Origin: Apostichopus japonicus
Lineage: Eukaryota > Echinodermata > Holothuroidea > Aspidochirotida > Stichopodidae
Direction of reading: 5' to 3'
NCBI RefSeq assembly: GCF_037975245.1
Contig: NC_092575.1
Coordinates: forward strand, 325,001-389,000
Length of the DNA: 64,000 nucleotides
The notes beneath the pieces were generated by a model. It did not search any database, was not told where the DNA came from, and saw nothing but the letters and a program-made list of their open reading frames with translations. Shown here piece by piece: positions 38,101-48,600 of this stretch (position 1 is its first letter; each line of letters starts with the position of its first letter). The translations under genes and the position numbers were made by a program.

Positions 38101-38995
38101 CCTTGTACACTGTGTGTGATCATGAATATTTGTGTTAATCATTGTGCTCTCATCTCTATTGAAATGTAAATTTATACAAAATTGTACAATCTTTGCTGAA
38201 ATAGAAACTCTAAATATTGTATACCCAGACATGTAGCTTGAAACCCCTGTGTGACACCTGTATACATGTGATTTGTCTCTAAGCACTACAAAGTATGCTT
38301 TAAACCCCTCTGTGATACCTGATATGTCTCTAAGCACTGCAAAATAACCCTCTGTGACACCTGTATGTGATATATGTCTCTACGCACTGCAAAATAACCC
38401 TCTGTGACACCTGTATGTGATATGTCTCTAAGCACTGCAAAATAACCCTCTGTGACACCTGTATGTGATATGTCTCTAAGCACTGCAAAATATATGCTTT
38501 AAACCCCTTTGTCTTTTAATCATTTTGTTACATACAGTACAATATTGCCAAGGATGTTTTTGCATACATGTACAATATCATTGCTTTAATTCTTGCTGTT
38601 CTTATATTTATAGGTATGAAGACCTGAAGACTTATTCATCTCAAGATCAGATAATGAAATCTTTATTGCTTGGAACAAGGTGTCATAAACAGAATGAAAG
38701 AGCCGTCTCAGAAAAGAGTGCCCAAATGTTTGCTGATAATTACGACATGGACTATGTAGAAGTGAGTGTTGAAGAAGGTGTTAATGTTGAGGAGTGTTTT
38801 AACAGAGTAATTGACAGTATTCTAGAACACTGGGAACAGAGGCATCTCTACAGATTTGAGTCTCGCTCTCAATCGCAGGAATCAGGAGCAAAGTTGTACC
38901 TTCAGAACTGTTCAAACTGTTGTGGTTATATTCGACAGGGCTCTGAAACAAGCTCGGAGAAAGCTGTTGAAGCAGGCTCAGGGATCAAGGTGTGA
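29139..38995 (+). CDS. Divergent Rab-like small GTPase
   Basis: Three exons: 29139-29352, 31399-31507, 38614-38995; phases match and the joined frame is 234 aa. The start is the first ATG after an in-frame TGA at 29097 and has G at +4. Seen: P-loop GDSGTGKT (26-33), DTAG (69-72), the Rab-like ERYRSLT-x-x-HYKGAHGALLVFDVTN, and an E-V-S-x-E-x-x-x-NVEE-x-F stretch near 157-170. The fold is therefore Ras-superfamily, Rab branch, perhaps nearest Rab39. Several key residues differ: no Thr in the switch I 'YVPLEKE', Met73 where most Rabs have the catalytic Gln, TRCH (129-132) instead of NKxD, and SVE instead of SAK. There is no C-terminal prenylation CC/CxC; a CSNCC cluster (207-211) is internal. 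The C-terminus may be altered by splicing at 38989-38990 (AAG|gtgtga). The function is not known. Confidence 0.8.
29853..30035 (+). other. G-rich tract with G-quadruplex potential in intron 1 of the Rab-like gene
   Basis: A run of T then at least 13 G is followed by about 160 bp with repeated GGGG/GGG blocks spaced by short TA/TT-rich loops ('tttggggta', 'gggtaggg'), all on the coding-strand side. The region is otherwise devoid of C-runs. Confidence 0.7.
32035..32270. repeat. ~120-bp duplication in Rab-like intron 2
   Basis: gatggttttgattgggttac and the following 'ggtcatgattagtgttggggatactcatc' recur about 155 bp apart (near 32000-32110 and 32150-32270). The two copies are separated by a G-run at 32115-32128. 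Confidence 0.75.
33747..34600. repeat. ~30-bp minisatellite (~28 copies) in Rab-like intron 2
   Basis: Unit ggtactcaatgcctgtgact plus gctgcaatat, with variable 1-4 base spacers. Larger blocks repeat within it (for example a 'gacctgcaacaagtgg' variant at 34073 and 34423, 350 bp apart), indicating higher-order duplication. Confidence 0.9.
35057..35085. repeat. 13-bp perfect hairpin with 3-nt loop
   Basis: tatgtgaacacag and ctgtgttcacata are exact complements around a tgg loop. It is in intron 2 of the Rab-like gene; no known element matches. Confidence 0.8.
36520..37930. repeat. 56-bp minisatellite with 436-bp higher-order repeat
   Basis: Unit caaccttagactgctctgca followed by tgagcatactcacatag, a variable core and tatactcata. 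Two core types, gtatactatac and gtatagtatac, alternate; they are reverse complements of each other. A block of seven 56-mers plus one 44-mer (436 bp) is repeated, marked by 'gaggatac' at 36927 and 37363 and by 'gcatcacatgg' at 36985 and 37421. The right end (37680-37930) is diverged. Confidence 0.92.
38220..38500. repeat. ~48-bp minisatellite (about 6 copies) upstream of Rab-like exon 3
   Basis: Unit gtgacacctgtatgtgatat then gtctctaagcactgcaaaataaccctct. It ends about 110 bp before the exon 3 acceptor. Confidence 0.88.
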
Positions 38996-39357
38996 ATGAG
39001 GATTGGAAAGGTCAACGAGTGAACTGGATTTAATATGATAAAACACTGTATCTGTTGTGTGGTGAATGCAGTTTGTTATCAAATGCAAACAAATTTTACT
39101 TTTGTGTATGGTAGTGATCATGTAGTCTTACTACACTTACCCAGTACAGTGTTTGTATATGACTGCTCTATATAGTGCAGCCCTACAGTAAGTATAATTT
39201 ACACTGTTCTAATATCTGACATTGATGAGTCATGATGTTAAGTGTTGATTATATTATCAGAATGTATCAGCCTCACATCTCTCCCTTATGGGCTAGAGAT
39301 GTATGTATTTACTGTGTGTTGCAACATGATCAAACGTTCCATAAGAAAGAATTTTTA

Positions 39358-41190
39358 TGTAGGTTATTACAACCATCCCCATAACGTATCCTACTGATGG
39401 TTATTACAACCATCCTCATAACATACCCTGCTGTACGTTATTACAACCATCCTCATAACGTATCCTACTCTAGGTTATTACAACCATCCCCATAACGTAT
39501 CCTACTGTACGTTATTACAACCATCCTAATAATGTTTCCTACTGTAGGTTATTACAACCATCCTCATAACATACCCCACTGTATGTTATTACAACCATCC
39601 TCATAACATATCCTACTGTAGGTTATCACAACCATCCTAATAATGTTTCCTACTGTAGGTTATTACAACCATCCTCATAACATACCCCACTGTACGTTAT
39701 TACAACCATCCTCATAACATACCCCACTGTACATTATTACAACCATCCTCATAACATATCCTACTGTAGGTTATTACAACCATCCTCATAACATATCACT
39801 GTAGGTTATTACAACCATCCTCATGATGTATCCTACTGTAGGTTATTACAACCATCCTCATAACATACCCTACTGTACGTTATTACAACCATCCTAATAA
39901 TGTTTCCTACTGTAGGTTATTACAACCATCCTCATAACATACCCCACTGTACATTATTACAACCATCCTCATAACATATCCTACTGTAGGTTATTACAAC
40001 CATCCTCATGATGTATCCTACTGTAGGTTATTACAACCATCCTCATGACATATCCTACTGTAGGTTATTACAACCATCCTCATAACATACCCTACTGTAC
40101 GTTATTACAACCATCCTCATAATGTTTCCTACTGTAGGTTATTACAACCATCCTCATAACATACCCTACTGTACGTTATTACAACCATCCTCATAACATA
40201 TCCTACTGTAGGTTATCACAACCATCCTCATAACATATCACTGTAGGTTATTACAACCATCCCCATAACGTATATATCCTACTGATGGTTATTACAACCA
40301 TCCTCATAACATATCCTACTGTAGGTTATTACAACCATCCTCATAACATATCACTGTAGGTTATTACAACCATCCTCATAACATACCCTACTGTACGTTA
40401 TTACAACCATCCTCATAACATATCACTGTAGGTTATTACAACCATCCCCATAACGTATATATCCTACTGATGGTTATTACAACCATCCTCATAACATATC
40501 CTACTGTAGGTTATTACAACCATCCTCATAACATATCACTGTAGGTTATTACAACCATCCTCATAACATACCCTACTGTACGTTATTACAACCATCCTCA
40601 TAATGTTTCCTACTGTAGGTTATTACAACCATCCTCATAACATACCCTACTGTACGTTATTACAACCATCCTCATAACATATCCTACTGTAGGTTATTAC
40701 AACCATCCTCATAACATATCACTGTAGGTTATTACAACCATCCCCATAACGTATATATCCTACTGATGGTTATTACAACCATCCTCATAACATATCCTAC
40801 TGTAGGTTATTACAACCATCCTCATGATGTATCCTACTGTAGGTTATTACAACCATCCTCATAACATATCACTGTAGGTTATTACAACCATCCCCATAAC
40901 GTATATATATCCTACTGATGGTTATTACAACCATCCTCATGATGTATCCTACTGTAGGTTATTACAACCATCCTCATGACATATCCTACTGTAGGTTATT
41001 ACAACCATCCTCATAACATATCACTGTAGGTTATTACAACCATCCCCATAACGTATATATCCTACTGATGGTTATTACAACCATCCTCATAACATATCCT
41101 ACTGTAGTTATTACAACCATCCTCATAACATATCCTACTCTAGGTTATTACAACCATCCCCATAACGTATCCTACTGTAGGTTATTGCAA
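39358..41190. repeat. 37-bp minisatellite (~49 copies) 3' of Rab-like exon 3
   Basis: Unit aggttattacaaccatcctc plus ataacatatcctactgt. It has many recurring variant types (acgttatt, aatgtttcc, gatgtatcc, a shortened 'catatcactg'), which form repeating blocks of several units. It lies between the Rab-like stop codon and a possible downstream terminal exon, so it is either intronic or 3' UTR. Confidence 0.92.
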
Positions 41191-41257
41191 CTCTGGAGGT
41201 AATTAAATGGCACAGTTGTAAGCTGATTGGCTGATGAAAATGATTTTTCTGTTGCAG

Positions 41258-41323
41258 ACAACTTACTGTAACTGCTGGTTATCTAATCAACCCACTGAGC
41301 TGAGCAGTGATACCACTGTGTAA
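41258..41323 (+). other. Possible alternative last coding exon of the Rab-like gene
   Basis: A good acceptor (tttttctgttgcag) at 41244-41257 is followed by a 21-codon frame in the phase needed to join a donor at the end of exon 3 (AAG then gtgtga, cut after 38988). It reads TTYCNCWLSNQPTELSSDTT and a final V, then TAA. Using it would replace the last residue and skip the minisatellite. The ending DTTV fits a class I PDZ ligand. This rests on splice-site appearance only. Confidence 0.35.
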
Positions 41324-42050
41324 CATCCAAGATGGTAGTTAGATGCCACTTGTGACTATTTATAGAACTTGCTGAGCACTATTGATATTGCATGAACTAT
41401 CGGCAGTTCCTTACTAGCAAGCAAGGATAGAAGATTCCTTAACACGATATGTTCTTAGCTCGGGACTAGTTTGCCTTGGGCAGAACTAATAACGTTTATA
41501 CATTCCTTTCAAAATACATTTCATGAAATGCCAAAAGGACTTTGAAACATTGATTTCAAGCCTGTAATCAATTTAAGTGAATATTTAAGTTATTTATGAT
41601 TATTCAGCATGTGTTTAGAACAGTATTATGATCAACTTAAGTTTAAAGATACATAAGAAACTATAATTATCTTTCCCATTTTGTGTGTTGCTTTATTTAT
41701 ATTGTGCAATTGTTTTATTTTCTCTTCTAAAACTAATCCTTCCTAAGACAAGCATTTTTCTTGCCTTTAACTTTTCTTTTATTCTACCTTAAAATCTATT
41801 GTCAATATTCTGCACAGCTGTAATGTCATTCACCAATGTAAGCTTTTACTGTACTCTACATATGTAGCCTACACATTCATCCACAACAAATTTGTCTTTG
41901 TATTTAACTGTAAATGTTAGCAGATTTATCACTTCATGTAAAGTGAAATTCACATGTTATTATTCATCACTGATTTGTACAACTTAAACAAATTGAAGAT
42001 GTATTAGTGAGTTATAGCGAGTATGAGCTTGGCCTGTTCCAGGGAAGTTT

Positions 42051-42056
42051 AATAAA
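42051..42056 (+). terminator. Candidate poly(A) signal AATAAA downstream of the Rab-like gene
   Basis: This AATAAA lies about 730 bp after the possible terminal exon at 41258 and is followed by T/G-rich sequence. It would fit if the gene extends past the minisatellite. Confidence 0.3.
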
Positions 42057-42269
42057 GATGTATATAAGTGTTGCCAGTAAGCAGTGCAAGATTGATTAAT
42101 GGTTATCTTCTGGGAAGATTACTGACTTAGTGTGAATCCTAGATAGATTCCAGTACTAGTTAGAACCTAGATAGATTCCTAGATAGAACCTAGACAGAAC
42201 CTAGATAGAAACCTAGATAGATTCCAGTACTAGTTGATATTACTACACAACATAAAGCTTCCTAAACTG

Positions 42270-42870
42270 TGATCAGCAGTAAGATGCAAAATATATATAC
42301 AATGTATATATTGCTGATAGACTTAACTACTGATACTGTGATCTGCAGTAAGATGCAAAATATATATTGCTGATAGACTTAACTACTGACACTGTGATCT
42401 GCAGTAAGATGCAAAATATATATTGCTGATAGACTTAACTACTGATACTGTGATCTGCAGTAAGATACAAAATATATATTGCTGATAGACTTAACTACTG
42501 ATACTGTGATCTGCAGTAAGATGCAAAATATATATTGCTGATAGACTTAACTACTGATACTGTGATCTGCAGTAAGATGTAAAATATATATTGCTGATAG
42601 ACTAAATTACTGATACTGTTATCTGCAGTTAGATGCAAACTATATATTGCTGATAGAGTACACTACTAATACTGTGATCTGTTTATCTGTAGTAAGATGC
42701 AAAATATATATTGCTGATAGAGTAAACTACTGATACTGTGATCTGCGGTAAGATGCAAAATATATATTGCTGATAGACTAGCTACTTATACTGTGATCTG
42801 CAGTTATATTCAAAATATATATATTGCTGATAGACTTACTATCTACTAATACTGTTATCTGCAGTGAGAT
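42270..42870. repeat. 56-bp minisatellite (~10 copies)
   Basis: Unit aagatgcaaaatatatattg then ctgatagacttaactactgatactgtgatctgcagt. Just before it, 42120-42230 holds short 'cctagataga' repeats. Confidence 0.9.
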
Positions 42871-43797
42871 GCAACATACTGCCAATATAGAGTAACAATT
42901 ACCTACTGTACATCATGATATGCAGAAAGATACACATCAGCTTTAATTACATGTTATGATTTGAAGAAACTAGAAAGAGACTGAAACCAGTGTCATAGTT
43001 AAGCATATATGCTTAAGGGCCAGTGTCATGTTTCTACTACCTTAAGTCTGTGTGGACTTTAGTGTGACGGAACACTATTAAATCTGTTATATCATCGAAA
43101 GGAAATCAAATTTGTCACAGATTTTACTCAGTTTATCTCTTCATATAAACCAATCATTATGGTTTTGTTTTATCCTTTAAACTGTTTAAACTTTTAATAT
43201 TTGTTGTTTTCATTCCAATCCTTAAAGTCTTCCCTTGGTAGATGTAGCCCCTTGAACAGAACATCCACAGAACAAGTATAATTTTTCCATTTTATAATAA
43301 TATTACAATGCACAATGTGTCCGCTGCTTAATGTTGCATCCATCCATGCACGGTATACTTATTGAATATTTGGTAACTTAAAGCATGGTTTGGTTACAGG
43401 AGAAACTGCCTGATATAGTAAATATGTTTGATATTAAAAGTTTATGTTAACAAGATCCATGTGAACATGCAGTAAATGATCAGGAGGGAATACGCAAGAG
43501 TTAGATCTCTGTTGATAATACATGCAACAGGAGGTTGTGGAGAGCCATAAGCTTGAGAGGTAAATGCAACTTATAATGTTTGTCATGTTCAAATATGCAG
43601 TGTATTGAAAACAATAAATTGTTGGTCTTTCAAGTGGATGTGATTATTCTTACTTGTTTTTACTTATTCCATATTTTATTGAATATAACACAAACCTGCC
43701 TCCAACTATCTCAGTACATGAAAATCGTGGTCATGAACAAAATAAACAGTTTCAGGATTCTCAGCAAGACTGATAATTTGATCTAGGTTGGAATTAC
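42871..43797. other. Intergenic DNA, nothing recognised
   Basis: AT-rich; no exon with family similarity. Confidence 0.5.
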
Positions 43798-44522
43798 CCA
43801 ATCAGACTCCTATAGGATAGACCTTAGATACTACACACTGCCACTGAACCAAGGACTTAGCCAATCAGACTCCTATAGGATAGACCTTAGATACTACACA
43901 CTGTCACTGAACCAAGGAATTACCCAATCAGACTCCTATAGGATAGACCTTAGATACCACACACTGCCACTGAACCAAGGAATTACCCAATCAGACTCCT
44001 ATAGGATAGACCTTAGATACTACACACTGTCACTGAACCAAGGAATTACCCAATCAGACTCCTATAGGATAGACCTTAGATACTACACACTGCCACTGAA
44101 CCAAGGAATTACCCAATCAGACTCCTATAGGATAGACCTTAGATACTACACACTGCCACTGAACCAAGGAATTACCCAATCAGACTCCTATAGGATAGAC
44201 CTTAGATACTACACACTGTCACTGAACCAAGGAATTACCCAATCAGACTCCTATAGGATAGACCTTAGTTACTACAAGCTGCCACTGAACCAAGGACTTA
44301 GCCAATCAGACTCCTATAGGATAGACCTTAGATACTACACACTGCCACTGAACCAAGGACTTACCCAATCAGACTCCTATAGGATAGACCTTAGATACTA
44401 CACACTGCCACTGAACCAAGGAATTACCCAATCAGACTCCTATAGTATAGACCTTAGATACTACAAGCTGTCACTGAACCAAGGACTAAGCCAATCAGAC
44501 TCCTATAGGATAGACCTTAGCT
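43798..44522. repeat. 63-bp minisatellite (~11.5 copies)
   Basis: Unit ccaatcagactcctatagga then tagaccttagatactacacactgccactgaaccaaggaattac; the first spacings are exactly 63 bp. Units are almost identical, so expansion is recent. Each unit contains a CCAAT box-like sequence, probably by chance. Confidence 0.93.
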
Positions 44523-45388
44523 ATTCATAATGTGGACACTTAACTGTATACATTGTGTACTTTTCAATTATTCTTACTTAATTGATCCGTTGCTTAGTAA
44601 ACTATCACTCATGACATATTAGCCCCGTACTGTATAATAGGCATACTAGTACAACAATTCCTTTCATAAAGATCATATATATCAGTATATTTCAGATGTA
44701 AAGCCAACAGATACCAGTGGATAGTACTGAGGATTGTTCTATTAAGAATAAAGGGATGAGGCTGTTATTGAGCAGGTGCTACTAAAGTATTCAGAAACTG
44801 AATAGAGACAAAAATACTTGATTGAAGAATAGAACACTTGTATTTGGATTCCAAAGAACTCTTACTTGGACAGTGATACTCAGTACTCAAAATATTGAGT
44901 ACTTGTAAATACTTGATACACTGATAGTACTGTACTACAACACATCGTGACTGCAGAGAAAATGTTGAAACAAGACAAGTAAGATTTGGCAATAAAATAA
45001 AAATATTTTCTTCATTTTATGTACATATGATAGTTCCCATTTTCCTCATCCATGGTCTACTGAAGTCAAATACTTAACCACATTTTTGGTAAAAGAGTCA
45101 TCAATCTGGACTCTGCATTCATTACCTTTCCATCTCACTACTAATGAAACTAATATTGCTTAATAAGTTTTGTGTGAACTAAAGCTTGTGCATTAATTCA
45201 ATTTAGGAAAAATACTTCTAGCACAATGATGCATTATGTAATAAATAGTATTCAAACTCTTAACAATTGAACAAAAAGTTGCATATTAGAACAATAGCAC
45301 GCATACTTTACTAACTTTACTATTCCATTTACTTTAATAACTTAAATACTTCAGGTAAGTCAATGTAAAAACTCAAATCTTATTTAGA
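44523..45388. other. Intergenic DNA between the Rab-like and TPC genes
   Basis: The 3' ends of the two genes face each other here. Short 'agtactca' imperfect repeats occur near 44870-44930; nothing else is recognised. Confidence 0.45.
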
Positions 45389-45394
45389 TTTATT
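45389..45394 (-). terminator. Candidate poly(A) signal AATAAA of the TPC gene
   Basis: tttatt on the plus strand is AATAAA on the minus strand, about 210 bp after the TPC stop codon and beyond the short 3' UTR repeat. Confidence 0.45.
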
Positions 45395-45459
45395 ATGATA
45401 TATTATAAACAGAATCCTAACCTTAAATATTTGTGCAATTACAATTAAAATTCAATTAA

Positions 45460-45580
45460 AATGTACAACATCTGACATAAACATGTACAATATCTGACAT
45501 TAACATGTACAATACCTGACATGAGCATGTAGAATAACTGACATGAGCATGTACAATACCTGACATGAGCATGTTCAAAG
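45460..45580. repeat. Short ~22-24-bp repeat in the TPC 3' UTR
   Basis: About five copies of 'catgtacaatatctgacat' with variants (agcatgta, taccTgac), directly after the TPC stop codon. Confidence 0.8.
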
Positions 45581-45603
45581 TCACCTTGGCTTGACCCTGA
45601 CTT

Positions 45604-48600
45604 TCACAACACTGTTGGTGGTACATCAGCATCATCTTCTTTGTTGTGATCTCCATTAAGAACAGTTCTTCTCTCCATATTGTATTCATCAGGACCATTC
45701 TCTATTGGTTCACTTTCATTGTTATCTTCTTTCCTGTTTTCTGAAACAACATCGTTATTAATTCCTGTTTCAACATCTTCAGAACTGTTCTCAGACCTAG
45801 CCTCAACCTCAGCTTCAACTTCAAACCTTGTTGCATCTTCACTGATCCCACCATCCTCCATGGATTCTGTTCTCTCATCCTCCTGTTCATTGTTTATCTG
45901 TTGGATGTTTCTCAGATTTGGAGACTGTTCATTCAACTCTGGTATGTGATTTGGATATCCCCCCGTGTTATCCTGGAAGGGTACCCTGGTGAGGAGGGGG
46001 CTGTCCCTAGCAGGGGGAGTTACAGCACACACTGTGGTAAGACTCTGCCTACTCATCTCTCTTACCAAGAAACGACGGAGTTCCTTACGTTCCTGTAAAT
46101 CTGAGTCTCGAATCCACTCCTGCAAACAATGTGAAAATGTTGTTGACTGATTTACTATTTCCAAATAGATTATGATTGCATGTAAGGAACTGTATAACTG
46201 TAAGGATGTAACAACAGAAAATATGTGCCCAGTGAGGTAAGTAGTGGAGTAAGACCTATATTAATACTGTATAACTGTAAGGATGTGTCAACAGAATATA
46301 TGTGCCCAGTGAGGTAAGTAGTGGAGTAAGACCTATATTAATATCATAGGAAAGTGTCATCATCTTCAAAACAGGAACAGACAGCCGTTAGCAATAACCT
46401 AAATCAATAAAAAATAATTACCTTTTATTTCCCCTTGAAACTGAGTTTCATCATCGTTACTTTACCAGTTTTAACCATAGCTAAATGTCTAACAATTCTG
46501 TCCAAAGTATTAAATTTTTTGCAGTTAGACAAAATTAACACCAAATCACAACTTCAGATCCCAGTACCAGGAAAAAGAATTTTAATATTCTGCACAGACC
46601 TAACTGGTGTCATTGAAGTTTGGACAAGGTAGCTGACTGAAGCAAAATAATGTTATGTTACTATTACAATTACAATTATTATTATTAAGAGTTATTAAGA
46701 GTATTAAAGTATTTAGAATATGAAACTTACCTCAACTTCTCTGGCATACATAGTTTTACTTAAGTCTGCCTTTGTCCTTGGTCTTGCACCTTTAAACCGT
46801 AAGCTTTGCTGGAAGGGAATAATATAGAGAAACTGTTAAAACCAAGAATAGTGCTTTTGATATGAAACTATAACACTAATTCAGTCAAAGGAGCAAATCT
46901 ACACAATTCTTTAATAGAAAAGGAAAAATGATCATAATGGAATTAGTTATGTTTGAGCCACATGCAGTCAGTGCTGTCACTGTAATGATAGTGTTCATAT
47001 CTCACAAATACTCAGCAAAATGAAACAAAAATGTTAGCAAACTGCTTATTCACTAAAGAGCCTATGTAAGAGAATGTGTAAAAGTAAGAGGGCCTGCTAG
47101 GATTGAACCGCCAGGCCCTCTTACGTTTACAAATACACACCAAGCCAGAGATTTTCACTCATAGCTTCTTTGATCACTCTAAGTTCATTCTTGTGTGCTG
47201 TGCTGTGCTGGGGATATTACAAAACTTGGCTAGTAGGCCTGTCTCACCTTTTTCACTGGGTAGACTTATGGTTCTCTATGAGACTTTATGGTTGGACCAC
47301 AACTGGGTGGTATTTCAAATTAAGCCAGGTTGAAGGAGAGAAATCATGCGGTTTAAAGAACATGCCTATGATTACTGAGAATTGAGCAATTAATCAGAGT
47401 TTACAAAGTGGAGTGTATAAATAAATGGGAATTGGAGTGTTAGAAATATAAAACCATGCAACTTGGTTACCATGGAAATACACATTGACAGTATTCCAAA
47501 ACTGCAAGATGTCATGCATTTATGTGAAAGGATGTGAGTGTGGATGGCTAAATTAAAAATGTTGTCTTTATAATGTGATATTAAAACCCTAATATCTAAG
47601 AACATCTGTCATATGGTTACTTACAGTTTGACTCAGTCTAAGGTCATTTTTTAATATTGTCAGCTGCAAATCAGATGCTGTTTCCTTGAACATGGATTGC
47701 ATATCTCCATAATATAGGTTTACATTCACTTCAATGGCTGTGTCAGCTGTGAAATAAAATGAAATCAATCTTTTATACTACAAGACATGTAGACTATTGA
47801 CAATCTTAACATCCCTTGAAAAGACAAAACTTTTAATACAATCAAGCATCACCTAAGTACAGCACACATATTTTGTTATCTGTGTTAACAAACTATTAGA
47901 ATAAACCTAACTGGGTCATCCATCCTGACATAAAGTGAGTTGTGTTATTTGTGTTAACAAACCAATTTTGAATGTAGCTAACACTGTCAACTATCATGAT
48001 TAAAAATGAGTTGTGTTATTTGTGTCAACAAACCAATTTAGAATGTAGCTAACACTGTCAACTATTCTGACTAAAAGTGAGTTTTACTTTATAATTCTCT
48101 TTGGCCAGAAACACATAAGACAATGGAAGAGGACATACTGTAAATAAGAGTTACATTGAAGTGAGTTTTCTCTCAATGAATGATTGTTGCTTTAAAGTAG
48201 CTTAGGTTATGTTCTTCTTTGATATATTGTCAATGATAATGAATGATTGTTGCTTTAAAGTAGCTTAGGTTATGTTCTTCTTTGATATTGTCAATGATAA
48301 TGAATTATTGTTGCTTTAAAGTAGCTTAGGTTATGTTCTTCTTTGATATTGTCAATGATAATGAATTATTGTTGCTTTAAAGTAGCTTAGGTTATGTTCT
48401 TCTTTGATATTGTCAATGATAATGAATTATTGTTGCTTTAAAGTAGCTTAGGTTATGTTCTTCTTTGATATTGTCAATGATAATGAATTATTGTTGCTTT
48501 AAAGTAGCTTAGGTTATGTTCTTCTTTGATATATTGTCAATGATAATGAATTATTGTTGCTTTAAAGTAGCTTAGGTTATGTTCTTCTTTGATATTGTCA

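Noticed and set aside
45680-45949. Plus-strand open frames opposite the last TPC exon
   Set aside because: They are shadows of the minus-strand coding exon; the minus-strand frame fits TPC phase and ends in a stop.
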